Positions 36,592-50,520 are shown, counted from the stretch's first letter. The stretch is 64,000 nt of DNA from Brachypodius melanocephalos (GCA_013398615.1 VZSR01001685.1:1897874-1961873), one strand, 5' to 3'. Numbers and translations: made by a program. The notes: generated from the letters alone by a model not told the origin.

Positions 36592-39299
36592 TTCAAGAGA
36601 AAATGCCCAATCAGCTTTCCTATTGGCTGTTCTAGCAACGAATTAGACATTAAGACATTTTAAACGATAAATTTTCCATCCTTCACATTTCACTGTTTCT
36701 TGTGGTATTAAATTCAACACATACAGAAACTTTAATAAAGCCAAGCAGTTCAAGTTTACTTTTTTGCATTAGCTTCTCTAACACTTGATATCTTACAAAA
36801 TAGGGATCTGACTTTTAGGATATTTCCATGTTCATTGAGCTGTAATATTTTAAGACATGGGGTTTATTACTTTACTTCCATAAATGATTGCCTAATACCC
36901 AAAGAGGCTATACAGAAAGTACCCAAGCTAATACAGTGATAGTCTACAAACACTTCTCTTTTATTGCCTTAAAAACACATAGTAAATGGATTTTACTATA
37001 TTAGTATACTGAGACCATCCTCTGTGGACAAAATTAACTGTTGATAATAATATTGCAACTACTCAGTTTTGCACATTTAAACTAAATGTTTTTCAAGTCT
37101 CACTTTGAGTTAAATAAATGATCAATCTATTTAATCTGAACAGTTTAATTTATTGCTTTGATCTTCATGATATTTCACTGAAAGTCACAGGAATATGTAT
37201 ATACTCTTTAGCATATAACATTTTTTAATTCATTCTCATATGCCCTTTTGATGTTGATACTAACATCTAGCCTCAATGTTGACTTTATACACAGTGGACT
37301 AATCATGAAAAAAATCTTATATCATAAACGTTCATGAAGCATGAAATTTTCCTGTTCAGACTGAAAATTTCCTGAATGCAGAAGACTGATGAGAGTAGTA
37401 AAAAAATTAATATACAGAATCTGAAAACAGGAATCTTGATTGATAAGAGAAGGAGAAGATTTTTCATACTCAAGGAACTTGGTAGAAGTAAAGTAAGGAG
37501 AAAAAGGAACATAAATACAATTAAGGTAATTCTAAATATCAGATGTCAAAAGACATTTGAAAGTGGAGAAGAATAAAGCTATATTTCATGGCACCATGTA
37601 CCTCTGGATAGCAAGCAGGGAAACAGTCTCATAGGATGGGAAATGGGATGATCTGAAGGATCACAGACATTTTATTGGAGGCAGAAGAGAAAGAAGATGG
37701 TCACTAAACTGGAGGGACAATGAAATTTTATCATGAGATCTTGCTTCCATTAGAGACAATAAGTTCTGCATCTATCAAATCTTCTTTTATCACACTAAGG
37801 AAAGCTTGAACAGGCATATTCTTTCCCACTGTTTGGAAGGCATGGAAGGTAAGAAATGAGTAGCAGTCACACTGCTTGTGTTAGATTCCTTGTGGTCTTT
37901 GATACGCGGTAACTTCTCTCACACTCTGATTCCCCGCACTAACACCACGGGGTGAGGTCAGGTCTTTAGGAAGGCTAATGTAGCAATTGATCGCAAAAGC
38001 CTTTGTAACCATTTTCTGTCCTTATGTTTGGGTAGCTACAGTAACACACACCCATCAGATTGCACAAATTAATTTTCTTTTCGTTTTCTAAAGTATCACA
38101 TAAAATATTACATAGTACATTACACATAGAAGTTTAACATAATGTTCATGGAAGTTCCAAGTGCAGAAAAATTAATAGCCTTAACAAACTAGTTAATACA
38201 GGAGATGTGTTTGTTTTAGAGGAAAATAAAAGCACAGAAATATTTCCATCACTGTTATAAATTTTATCAGTTTATTAAATCTTTTATTATGCCTAGAGGT
38301 TCCCCAGCAATCTGAAATGAAATGGCCTACCTCTGAGGTGCTATTAGGATAAGAAAACTTACAGAATAAGCTTAACAAGACACGTAGAATCAATCATTTT
38401 TACTATAATAACCAAGACAAATTCCCATTAGAAACTATGCTGCACTTACAAGCATCTATTTTAAATTTTTATATACTTGGTGCACCCAATGTAGCAGCAC
38501 TGTGTCTCAAATTACTTTTGTAAATCTAATTGATTTAATAAATTCACACTTAAATTGCTATTCAATTACTTACTCTTCTCTCCAGCAATTTTACAATCTT
38601 GAGCATATAGCAGAACGAGAACATAATTAAAGGGCTTATTCATTAAAGAGATTCTTCTCTGCTGGTAGATCACCTGGGTTTTTCTCAAGATATTCAAGCT
38701 ACAGTGCTTCTCTGAAAAAAGGTTAGCATGGAAAATTGGAACATTATAAATATTTGGTACTACACAGAAGGAGATATTCCTTATCATGTAGTGAATATAG
38801 AGAATTTTTATGTACCTTGTATGATCGTATAATACAGAAATATTCCTAATGTTTATTAAGTATTTATCTGTTGTCAGCTGGATCTATATACATTTTTCTG
38901 ATTTTTAGAAAAATAACTTGAGGTTTCAAAAAGGCACCAGCTTTCATATAATTACATATATGAATGATGTATAGCTAAAATTGATCTGAAAACTTCATTT
39001 CCATGTATGCACATAGAGATGAAAGGCAAAGATACCCACAGCCAATTATGTGACACAGGCAAATCGGTCTAAATCCAAACAAATCAGGGGACAATCACTT
39101 GGCTGAGGTCACAACACATAAGAGATATTAGTATGAAAGCATGTAGAGGTGCTGAATATTAGTACTTTAAATTTCTCTCCATAACTATGAACCCACTAGA
39201 TACTAGAGCCCTTATGAGGAATTATTTTTGCTCATAGCAAGCTAAAAATGTAGGAAATAATCATCTGTTTTGATTGATGAGAAATTTGAAGCAGGGAAC
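36592..39299. other. Intergenic stretch, no gene recognised
   Basis: AT-rich, no credible open frame. A small CpG-containing inverted repeat (CCCCG and CGGGG arms with an 11-base loop) lies at 37932-37952, in a slightly GC-richer patch (about 37860-38000). Confidence 0.6.
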
Positions 39300-39640
39300 T
39301 GCTACCTGTCTTCTTCAAGTCTGTACAGAACCGAACATACAGCAGAGATCAATTAATCTTTAGGACAGTGCTTTGGTCGAGACAACCACATCCTCTTTTT
39401 TTATATATATCAAGAAACTGGCTTCAGCTTGAAGCTGCAATAAATCTTGCTAAAGTGAGATGTTACTCCTCTGAGCACAGACAGATTGTCTTTTCCCCAC
39501 AAGCAAACAGTCTGCTTGCTCTGCATTTCCAGCTTCCTACGAGCATTGCTCAGAGTGGTTTCCCAAAAAGCTGGGCTACCTAAGGTAAACGTGGAGAGGG
39601 AATACTGGCACTACTTGTGCCTAGGGGCAAAACAAAGTAT
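39300..39640 (+). mobile_element. LTR-like region, family unknown
   Basis: This block is less AT-rich than its flanks and has, in order on +, a TATATATAT element at 39402-39410 and an AATAAA signal 38 bases downstream at 39439-39444, followed by mixed sequence. A TATA box closely followed by AATAAA is the arrangement expected of a retroviral LTR with a short R region. I cannot identify terminal TG/CA ends or a target-site duplication and cannot name a family, so an unrelated AT-rich coincidence is quite possible. Confidence 0.3.
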
Positions 39641-42600
39641 TCCAAAGAACAGCTTGACTCCACTGCTTAGGCAGTGGATAAGTTAATTCAGCTTTCCCCC
39701 CTTGATTTGAATCTTTACACTTTTCAAGAAAGTCTGTGTATTATACTTTCTGCTCTTATAGATGCCCCTATACATTTAAAGAGCCAGTACTGCTTTCTGC
39801 ATTTGACTTTTTGTATTTTCTTATGGCACTTGAACTCAGTTAAATTCAGAAAGAGTGAATCAAAACAGCCCTACATATGGAATATGACATTTTTCCTCTT
39901 AATTTACAAAAGTTACACTCACAGATTTCTATATGGCCTGAACTAGAGTACTCAGCCTCTTAAATACGGACAATAGAAAAGATAATCAGTTCAAAAATAA
40001 TTTTACAAACTTAAAATTGTATTCTCTACAATTTTAATAGTGAAATACAAACTAGAAAAAAATTACAGAAGTTTGTTTAGAGCTCTCCAAAGACATTATA
40101 ACTCTCTAAGATAGCATATATTAATTCTCCTAGTTTGTTTAGGCTAGGAAAAATAAAAATTAAAGTAAATTTAACTTTAGTCTAAATAAACCTCTTTGAG
40201 TATTAAGACCTCTTTGGTTTTGAATCACTTCACAAACTGTACAGACACTTAAAAGAAGTCTGGATTTTAGGCTAGTAACAGATTTAATAGTAGAGGATCT
40301 AAACTGGGATTTTGGCCAGAACTGTGTGTTTGAATCATACCTGACTTCTGCACAAAGGTTTTATATCATAAATCTGCTTTGGAAAATGATGGGTTCAGGA
40401 GTTTCACATGTTACTATGAGGAAAAGGTTTACTTACTTTGATGTTATCAGTTCCTTTGACATTCTGATGTACCAGCATTTTTTTTTTCCCAGATCAAACA
40501 AATTAAACCTTTTAATGTTCTCGTCTGACTGTTAGACAAATCTTGCAAAAGGGTTACCAAGGCTATAGGGAGTGATGGATCTGTTTGACAAAATTTTATC
40601 TGGATTGTACCCAAGCATCACCTTTATGCATCTGAAGAGCTTGCAGTGAAATTTGGTCTACCTGTAGGTGGGATACAGTCTATCAGAATTTTCTTTATTT
40701 TCTGGAAGTCCTTCATTGGTAACACAATAATACAATTGATATACAACCTTATATTTTTAATAAAACTTCGGAAACGCAGGCAAAAACCCAGAAATGTGGG
40801 CACTCTTGCATGAAAACTTTCTTCCAGAAAAAAAAAAAAAGTCAAAAATATTTTGTATCACAATTTAGTGATTTTTAATTTTTTTTACTTATTTAAGGAA
40901 GATGGATTTACTATCTAGAATAAAACATAATGTCACCTACATTTATAAATGTATTTTAGGCATTGTTGTCTCAAAACCACTTTAAAAGACAGAAAATTAA
41001 TAATGCAAAATATTAAGGAGGGAGATCTTGAAAAAAACACTCTGAAAACACTAGTATCTTCTTTATTTCTGATCTATTTAATCCTATTTTCCTACCTTCA
41101 TGAACAAAAACTTATTTAAGTGTTATGAAAATTACAAATTCCTGGTTTGAATAAGTGAAAATGGAGGGAATTATAAAACTCTAAAAGAGCTACTCACAAT
41201 TTTTTATTTTAAAAGAGGGAACTGCAACTTACACACAGAGCAGAAATGCAGTTCCTTATCAAAAAGAACCATTTAGCTAGGACTCAAACTGCTAAGTCAT
41301 TTTAGGTCAAAGCAAAACATTTTAATCATCACTCAACCAATTGATTAGCAGTCAGGAGTGACTGAGAAACTCAGTGATCTTTTTGCCTGAAACACCGTTC
41401 AGTAATTGGACTCCCTCTTATTTTACAAACCTCATAAATCATGAGAACCATGATGAAATCTCATTTTCATTTCTTCTCACATAAAAAGTATTACACCATT
41501 ATATTCCATTGAGCTTCTGCCAAGCAAACTTGACCGTGTGCAAACATAAATGCACCAGCAGAAAAAAAGTGAGATATAAACCAATAGCCAGAGCCTGAAT
41601 CACCAACAATCCACAGCTCAAGCCTTTTTTTAGCACCTTCTTACTCCATTGAAAAAGGACAGGTCACCAGATACAAGGAAAAATACCCAGTGTTGAGTTT
41701 GAGGTTGATCAAGTGCAAAACTCAGCCTTTCTGAAGTTAATGATTGCTGCTGCAGTTTGCAGTTTTATCAGCAATATCTCATATTTGATTGTTTTTACAA
41801 TGATCATGGAAATGGTGGTGGTAGAGCACCATGGAACCATTTATCTTCTTTCAGGGTAGCCATTGTTAGATAATCAGCAGTAGCCCTGCTGCTATTTGTC
41901 AATAACCAAAAACGTAGTTGTGACCAAACTGCTTGAGACACCTGTTAGTAGGGCAATACTTCAAGTTCCCACAACACTTACAATTTTATCTTTCATTTTT
42001 CTAATTACCAGTTTGTTGTAGGACTGCTTTGAATGGCACCTGAAAATGTCTGCACTCTCTGAACTGTATCCGAGCTAAATACCACAGGAAGATGATGTCA
42101 CTCTTCTCTCCACATTTCTTTTTATAATATTGTTATACAAAAATTGATAGACTCTTCATGTTCTTTGATTTTAGCAGTTGCACTTTGGTTCAGAATATTC
42201 TTAAATATGAACAATATATTCTTAATGTTTACAATAGATTAGATTAATTTCCCACTCTGGTGTTTAACAGTTTATATGAAAAAAACCCAAATATTCAGAA
42301 TGTGGAAAAATTCATTTGCTGATGCTAATGCAAAGACTCGCTTAATTTTTCTGCTTCATTTCCTTTTGTTTAAATTGCAATCTTTGCCACTTTATCAAGG
42401 TTTTTATATTCTCAGCACGATCAATATGCAGAAACCAAAAGAATCGTGTATTACTTACAATTTAAAAGCTACAGGTTTGCAGCTTGATCAATACTTCCAT
42501 TATTTTTATAACTCACTTGATGTAAAGATTTTTTTCAAATCAAAACAATGAAAATAAGACATTTTTGCAAATAAGATTACTTTGAGAATCAAGATATTAA

Positions 42601-45600
42601 AAATTGCCTCTCTGCCTAGGAGAACAATCAGTGGAAGCTGGCTAGGCAAAACCAAAATATAGTAATTTCAGAACCTATTCTATTCAGACAGTGGGGGATT
42701 TCCTGCTAATTATTTCTGTAATATTATTCAGGGAGACTTTGATTTCTTAGGGAAAAAAGTAATTGAAAATCTAGAAACTCTAAATCTAAGTTTCCTCTAT
42801 TGAAATAAAGCAAGCTAAATTTAAGTTTTACTGAATATAACCCAGCATAGTTGAAGTTTTCAAAAGGAAAATTCTTCCTTTTTATACTCTGGTAGAACAT
42901 ACATATATACATACATGTAGCAGTTACTCACATAAAAAAAAATCTTCTGTTCTTTTATCCTATTTGTCTTTGAGTTTTTACAGCAGTATTCACAAAATAA
43001 ACACAGAGGTTAAAAAATTCCCCATCATTAAAGCAATTGTAGTGGCACCTAAAACTATTTACACAACCAGAAGATTAATGCTTAAAAAATCACTACTTTG
43101 CAGAGACCTGCTGATTGTTGCAGTTACTGACAGTACAGTATATCAACACCAAAGCAAGCCAAAAATCTTTCTTTCACTTTTATTCGTATTTAGTCATCTA
43201 TTCTTGGTAATTTTTTACATTTGAATGATTTCTCAGCTACTGTTGATAGATTGTATAAATATAAATTAATATATGTCAATAAATTAACATCCCTAAAACA
43301 CAGAGATATAAGCATAATCTCAAAGCTAAGTTTCATTCATATGAATATTCTTTTAAATATTTATTCACATATTACATTGAGTTACAGTAGATACAGGAAA
43401 CACCTGTTTAAATTATTTAGCACTACTCATCTAATACAGTAATGTTGGCTATTAGCAATTGCTGATTAAATCAACTACTGAGTAACAATTAACCAAATAT
43501 TTTATCTTCTACATGTTTCTCTCAGGGATATTGCATTCATGTAAAAATTTAGGAAGATTGAAATTTTTGACTCTGCAGTTAATTTTATGGGATACAAATA
43601 TCCAATCACCAGAATGTGAGGTAACACAAAATACAAAGTTGTGGCAAATGAATGCTGTGCTAGAGATAGAGCAAGCAGCCTGTGTTGATCCTTCAGGCCA
43701 TTCATGAACTTGCACAGAAATATGTGTAATTAGGACTTACATGTTGTTCAGCCTTAACCCAGCACTTTTTTCCTAAGTGATCACCTCATTAACAACTGAC
43801 AAGGAATGATATTTAAAAGGCAGAGGCTTTAAGGAGCAATTCCCGCAATAAGATCACTACATGGGGGAGGCAAAGGAGATGTATCAGAGCTAGAAGTTCT
43901 CCTCTTTAACTTTTTATATTTTCAGAAGTTTGGAAACATCTCTGCAATATGGTTATGTCTTTCAAAATTATACTCAATACATTATGTCACATTTATGCCA
44001 TGCAGACCCCTATGGCAAATACTGTTGTGACCTCCTTCTAATGACCCCTGCTGAGGATTATCGTTTTCATGCTTGGTCAGGAGCAAAACAACAGGGAATT
44101 TTTAGAGTACTGTACAATATATTTAAAAAAAAAATAAATAAAAGCACTGCAAATAGTCTATTTATTGAAGTAACTTATGTACATTCCATTCAAAAAGACT
44201 GAAAATTCTCCAGTGCAGCTATAAAAGACATAAAATACAGTGTACATTAAAGCCTTCCATCCTTATTGACTGTCAGGTTGGTAGATGTAGTAAATAGAAA
44301 TCTCATATCATCATATAATTTACTGCTCTTAAGGCACTGATTTTTGTAATTAAGGTATTAATTAATAAATTAATTAATCAATTATAATAATTACATCTCC
44401 TAATTCCCAGAAGTGTTTTCAATATAATTAACAGACACATCAAAAAGATAAAAAAAATCAGTAAGCAGGAAAATTACTCACTGTGATTGTCTATCCATAA
44501 AGGAATGTCAGAAATGGATGTTAGCACCCTTCTTTGCATAAAATAAAATCTCTGGGCAGATCCACACACCTGTATTACTTTTATTTTAGCAAATACATCT
44601 ACATGGGGATTGAATTCAAGCTAATACATTCCTAGCATTACATGTGCCTGTTATTAAACAAGGGCAGATCTCCACAGATTTAAAATTCCACATAAGAAAT
44701 TCTGCTTATCAAGAATGAAGTATACACTGACAATAGCATTACACTTCTACCACATTTACTGATGCAAATGTAAAATTATGAGTCCCATTTCCTTTTAGAT
44801 GTTACAGAACTGACAATTATGTTTAATCTAACTTTTTCAGGTCTGTTGCAACAATTGTCAGAGGAAGAAACAACAAAAATTCTCCTACAATCCTCTGATA
44901 CACAGAAATAGAAAATAAAATTCAACAGCTGATGTACCTTTTAAGACTACAGTACAGACATTGATGGTGTACAGTGATCCACACCTGAAAATTTGAACAG
45001 GCAGAATCCATCACATATGACCTAAGTCACAGCATCACCTTGGTTTTTCTACGCACAGCAGTTTGATGCATCAAGCACCAAGATTTTCAAGGTAAAAGAT
45101 TTATTATCCTCTCTTCTCAGAGGACATAAATAACTGTCAATTTATTGAATCAAAAAAATCTTGAATTTTAATGAATTGGAAAGAGAAACTGGGGAAAGAA
45201 ATTGCAATTTCTACAACTGTTCTGTACAGAAATAGCATGAAAATGCAATTCAAAGATAAATTTTGCATCTAATAGTGCATATGCTCTGAAATGAAATCTT
45301 TCTCTTGTTTTTTCTCATATTTGTATCTTAAAACCAACAAATATTGCTCAAAGGTTCAAATCCACTCAAATCCATAGGAATAGAGCCAAAACTAGTAGGC
45401 AAGCCTTCTTCCTAAAAAATTTTGGGGTTTTTTTCACATTTATCAATGAACACCCTTAAACTTTAAAGACAAACTTGTCCTTTTGACTTTTTTTCCTCCA
45501 ACCTCAGTCACAGCAAACTCCTTTTCAAGCAGTATCTTTGCAATATCTTAGAAAATGAGTTATCTGTGGCCAGATGAACCTTTGCTTGTACTCCCAAGTC

Positions 45601-46267
45601 AATTACTTTCTCTTATGGGTGCCAGCTGAACCACTTCACAGCTTTTATTGGTCACTGATCGGACTGCTGGGATATATTATAAATAGTTAAGTATGAGTTT
45701 AAACAAGCTACCTTCAAAAGAATTCATGGACCTCTGGACATTGAATTATACAGATTTACAGCACTGTAGGAAAAAAAAAAAATTAAGACCCCATGTTCCT
45801 CAGGAGAATTTTGAGAAAGAGGAGTGAAGGACAAAGTACATAAAAACAACTGAATGTTATCACACTCTGAAAGAAAGCATTTTAGACCAAAGGGAGAGAC
45901 TTTTTTTGTTTGTTTTGTTATTAGGTAGGAGCTGGAAAAACAAAATGTAGGAAAGGCAATCTCTTCCACTGAAGCTGTTTAGTTCCATAACATATCTCTA
46001 GAGACATCACTTTCCATCACTCTCCTTGAATGAAGAGGAAAAAAAAGGAAAAATGGTCATTGAGTAAGGCTGTAGAACATCAAACCTTGCATATTCTAGA
46101 GAACAGGAGCAGGGATAAGCTCATAGGGTTCCTTCTGGTAGTCTATGTTGAGTTATATTTCACTTTCAATTGTTCAAAGATTAAATCTTTATTAGTCTTT
46201 TTCTCTCAAATACTTTTAATATATTGATAGCAAATCTGACGTCTGATGCAACTCAATTTGGAACATT
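39641..46267. other. Intergenic stretch, no gene recognised
   Basis: AT-rich with T/A runs (for example 40479-40488 and 40830-40841). The open frame at 43930-44202 on + (90 codons) begins with mixed composition but has no motif I know and ends in a lysine-rich stretch from an A run. An AT-rich TTAATTAA-like patch is at 44355-44392. No repeat family was recognised. Confidence 0.55.
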
Positions 46268-46328
46268 TCACAGTTTCAAAGAATTACTAAGTTGGAAGAG
46301 ACCTTTAAGATCATTGAATCCAACCCAG
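46268..46328 (-). mobile_element. Short CR1 LINE 3' end remnant
   Basis: The + strand shows a decayed tail (TCACAGTTTCAAAGAATTAC) followed by AAGTTGGAAGAGACCTTTAA and GATCATTGAATCCAACCC, the complement of a CR1 3' terminus. Nothing clear continues on its right side beyond about 46330. Confidence 0.75.
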
Positions 46329-49300
46329 CTAAATACAATAAAAATTATAGTTTATCTTTGCTGTCAGAGGATCAACAAGTAGTTTTCCAAATAATTTCAT
46401 TGATTAGCCTTAAAATCTGCACCCCCCCCTCAAACCACACTAGAAAACCCTAAGCCAATCAAAAGATAAAACCCCAAATTTAAAAATCCACACAGTAAAC
46501 GGTGTCTCCATGGAATATATTTCAAATTTTAAACTGAGTGTGTGGTGGTGATGCCAGTCCATGTAGTGATTTGACCTTACTCATGGAAGGCCATAGAATT
46601 TTTATTAACTTGGCAGTGCAACATCTCATGTCTCATCTTGACCAGAATTGAGGTTAGCAAAGTGAATGCGATTTATGGCAAAGGTCTGACAAACCTATAA
46701 AGCTGATAAGTAGCAAACATTACCCTTATATGTTACACTGGGGTTGGAAGAGACTATCACAGAATCTGCACTAACAATTGCAAACTGCCTTCACAAAGGT
46801 GCAAACACAGTCTAGGTAGCAACCAAAAAAAGAGAAGTCAAACAATACCAGGGTGTTTGAAAACATTAAAAAAAAAAATCCCATGGCAGACTCAAATCTG
46901 AGAAGAAAGAAATGGTCACCATCAGTCATAAAAGTCTTCATTTAAAAAAATCAGGACAGATAGCTTCCTGTAATCCTCTCCCTTACTCCATCCCTCCTGA
47001 GGATGTGTACCAACTTAAAATGCTAGGCTAAATAAAACCAGAAAGATGAACAAAACGTCAGAGAAGTGGAAAAGTTGAGTCACTTACATCTCTCAAATTA
47101 ACTGTATTTCTACTGAAGATTTTCTTTATCGCCTAGATATTTCAGTCTGCAAATATCAGTGTCATCGTAACTGAGATAGTAACTGTCTATTTGCACTACA
47201 CAATCAGACTTTAATTAGACCAACCTTAATTTCCATTGATATTATAACATAATCTAAAAGTGTGTATGCGTTTCCTGAATCTGTACCAACTTCATGTGAT
47301 TCACCTGACTTCAAGATATCCTCGTTATGAACTCCTTTATTTATTTTCTGTTTTCTTTCTTTATTTTAGTCTGATACTGCAACCACTCCACAACATTCAT
47401 CAATCACCCAAAAAGAAAACAACAAATCAGGAACAATTTCAAATATTACTATGCTTTAAAAAAATATGGTTTACTCACAGTAGTGAAGCTCAAATCTTAA
47501 ACAGTGACAGTTAATTTTCAATGAATATGATTAAACAGCATTTAATTAATGATTTCCTCTCTAATGTCAATTACTATGCTAGTAAAATAAAACCGAAAAT
47601 GGATCATGTTTTTGAAGAGATTACTTTATTTTTTATTCTGCTTCTAATCCCTCTTAGACAAAAATGAAAATCAGAGAATCCACAAAAATTCATATGAAGC
47701 ATTTATTGCTGTGGCTCAAGAGATAAATGAATTTTGAAAATTAATGTCCTCACTAGTTTTAATATAAATATCTATTTATAGTGTACAAACAAAAAATTCC
47801 AACACTTTTTCCTTCTTTACTTTTGATGGATATTGTACTATTAGGCTAATAATTTGACATACTGACAGATGCTGCAGCCCTAACCAGATGTTTTCTGCTT
47901 TATTCCAGTCTTCTGATCTGAGATGTGAAAAAAAATTTTGCACACCTACAGAAAAAGTGCATTGCATGACAACTGCAGGTCCCTCAAAAAGCAAGAAGAG
48001 ATTGGATTTCATACCTTTCCAGAACCCAGTTGTTAAGGGAAAAAAAAAAGCCCACAAATTGTTCTGAATGCTCTTGATACATATTGAAGTAGCAACTGAA
48101 ATAATAGCTGAACTCTACTGGTATTTCATAGAATGTGTATATGTTCATGGTAGATGGGCAAAGTATAAAAAGATTTTAAAGAACAATCTAAAATACCACA
48201 AAAGGACAATAATTGCCAATGGTTTGCTTTTTTCCTTTCTTAATCCTGACAACAGAGGAAACAATCTTCTAGACACAAGTGCCTGAAAGGAAATGCTGAC
48301 ATTGTAACTAATAGAGAACTACAGCAAAGAAAGAAAGAATTATGTTGAAAAACTGAATCTTCAAATATGGTCAAGTAATTAGAGACAACGATAATTTAAG
48401 AAAAATTTTATCACAGAGGAATTGCTAAATAGGAAAGGAAGCAAATTAAGACCAAGCCAAGAAACTTATTTTAACTTTCATTATAAATTGTCCTTAACAC
48501 TCTTAAGTTTGTTAGACTTTCAAAACACAAAATTTAGAAAGAAACCAAAAATCTGTAATTTTTACTGATATTAAAGTAAAATTTCAGCTCCCCTTCTCCT
48601 CTCCCACTCCCAGTATCAGGCTCATTTAATCAGTATTTTAAAATTTTATTGTTCTATATTCTGAACACAAAATACTGAAGTGACAAAGGAGATGCCCCAT
48701 ATAATTATTTATTAGGAGTATGGAATTTTTGATGTGGTGGGAAAGGGTTCTTGGGTGAATCAGGAACCTCATGATAAAATTATTCTTTGATTGGATTTAA
48801 ATAAATATGTCAAATAAATATGCATTTTGCTAATTAAAAAGCAATAAATTAGTTTACTGGTCTCTGCTTCCTTAACTTGCCCTTACTAAGACAATCAGCT
48901 AGAATTATTACACTAGCCATTTTGTAATGCAATCCTGTTCAAATCACAAAATTTCTCATGTTAGTACAACAAGATCATGATATTACCACAAAAGATACAT
49001 ACCAATAAAATATATATTACCTCTGTAACATATTGCAATGGCATTACAGTAACAGAATCTCACAGTATTATGCAGCCATCCTAAGCTACACAGAGAGATG
49101 GTAGTTTCCCCCCTAGGTATTATTATTTTGTTATTGTCACCATATGTTGCTTACAAAAAAAGAACAGATGGAACATTTATTTTTTAATAAAGATGGGTAC
49201 AGGAATCTTGGTCCACCTCCACATTACAGCTAAAAGGTGTTGTTCTAAAGGTTGTCAATCTATATCTGACAAAGCTATTAGAAGCAAATGTCCAATTAGA

Positions 49301-49530
49301 AATACATAATTATAGGTTTTTCTATCAATGTAATTAAATAAGTATATGTCATTCACATAGTTCAGTTTCATCCACTCTGTCTATTGTGTACATTCTATCA
49401 ACATAAAAAGTTAAATAATTGAAAGAGATGCTTCAGACAGATAAGTGATGTCTCATTTTAAACAAAGTAATACTGCATTAAAACATCCTTAAAAAAGAGA
49501 GCAATGTAACCTGAAGGAATCTTTCACAGT
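46329..49530. other. Intergenic stretch, no gene recognised
   Basis: AT-rich with an eight-C run near 46424-46431 and scattered A runs. A GGGGTTGGAAGAGAC string at about 46740-46755 resembles the CR1 tail block but is too isolated to call. Open frames are below 100 codons and unrecognised. Confidence 0.55.
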
Positions 49531-49850
49531 TGTACTTATTTTGTTTGGACAGAGTTGATTTTCTCCATTGCAGCTCCTACGATGCTGTATTTTGAATTAC
49601 TGAACAAAACCGTGCTGTAACATTTGCTGTTTCAGCTATTGCTGAGCAGCACCTGCACAAAATCCCAGCCTTTTCTGCTTCTTGTGTTGCCTTGACAGTG
49701 AGGGGACTGGGGATGGACAGGAGGCTCTGAGGGGACACAGCTGGGACAGCTGAACCCAACTGGACAAGGAGTTATCCCATACCATGTTACACTCAGAAAA
49801 AAGCTGGAGGAAGAAGAAACGAGGGGAGTGCATTCAGAGCAGGAAAGCCA
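49531..49850 (+). mobile_element. Partial LTR of an avian ERVL-class endogenous retrovirus
   Basis: The block starts TGTACTTATTTTG (TG terminus) and follows, in order, the layout of an avian ERVL LTR as I know it: an AGTTGATTTTC block, a GCTGAGCAG block near 49641, a CCTTTTCTGCTTCT block near 49670, GGGGACACAGCTGGGACAGC at 49733-49752, CCATACCATG near 49786, then an AGCTGGAGGAAGAAG block where the CATATAA-like TATA element would precede. Its GC content is visibly above the flanks. The downstream part (R/U5 with poly-A signal and CA end) is not recognisable after about 49850, so it is a truncated or heavily decayed solo LTR. No gag, pol or env sequence adjoins it. The minus-strand open frames 49577-49853 are antisense shadows. 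Confidence 0.78.
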
Positions 49851-50462
49851 CATAGCAAAAATCTGATTTTGTCACCATTTACCTTCCTCAGGCAAACATA
49901 CTGCCCTAGTGTTCAGCACCATGTACAGATGTCCTGCTTAGCAAGTGAGTACAACAAATCAAAATTTCCAAGTCAGCTCTATTGAGCATGATGTGCACAG
50001 ATGACAGGAGCACATTCAGGATAGGCAACAAACTATTCTCATGTCAGACTTACAGTGTGTGGTCAAACCAACAAGGCAGAGCACTGCAACCTGGCTCCTG
50101 CTTTCCCCAAAATCAGGGCACCACTGCACAAGGCTTATGAAGCTGATCTGCATAATGGACCTGCCCTGGATTCTCAGGTTTTCAGTTAGGAAATTTTGTA
50201 ATCAGTTCAAGATTTGTATTTTGAATGAAACCACTACCAAACACCAATGCACAAGACCTCTGAACGCCACTTGAATATAATTTCTGGGTGGCGGGGGAAG
50301 AAGAGATATGAATACCTTAACATAAAACATCAGTTTGTTTCTTGCTTGCTTGTTTTTTATTGCAGCCTTGTACTCATCTTGACATGGGTGCTATCACACT
50401 GACAAAACCATTAGTTTTCCCAGTTACAGTCCTGTAAATACAGTCCTTCTGTACATACATAC
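49851..50462. other. Intergenic stretch, nothing recognised
   Basis: Moderately AT-rich. The 3' part of the preceding LTR may continue in unrecognisable form. The open frame at 50041-50274 on + (77 codons) has no known family. Confidence 0.5.
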
Positions 50463-50520
50463 ATATATATGATGACACATTTATCTAATGCATACATTAG
50501 ATAAATGTCATCATATATAT
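50463..50520. repeat. Near-perfect inverted repeat (58-base hairpin)
   Basis: The left arm at 50463-50490 and the right arm at 50495-50520 are reverse complements over 26 bases except for two extra bases (AC) in the left arm, around a four-base loop CATA. The arms end in AT repeats and have mixed sequence inside (GATGACA and TTATCTAATG). Flanking CATACATACATA on the left and a partial echo CTAATGTATCCATTAAT on the right suggest local slippage or template switching. A transcribed hairpin is possible but nothing indicates transcription. Confidence 0.85.

Noticed and set aside
37932..37952. CCCCG...CGGGG inverted repeat as a possible terminator or regulatory hairpin
   Set aside because: Five-base arms with an 11-base loop are weak. 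Bacterial-type terminators do not apply in a vertebrate nuclear context.
43930..44202. 90-codon frame with mixed amino-acid composition
   Set aside because: No known motif was found and the end is a lysine run from poly-A. I could not link it to a gene family or to flanking exons.
46740..46775. GGGGTTGGAAGAGAC followed by TCACAGAATCTG, resembling CR1 tail pieces
   Set aside because: The two pieces are in the wrong order and too short to separate from chance.
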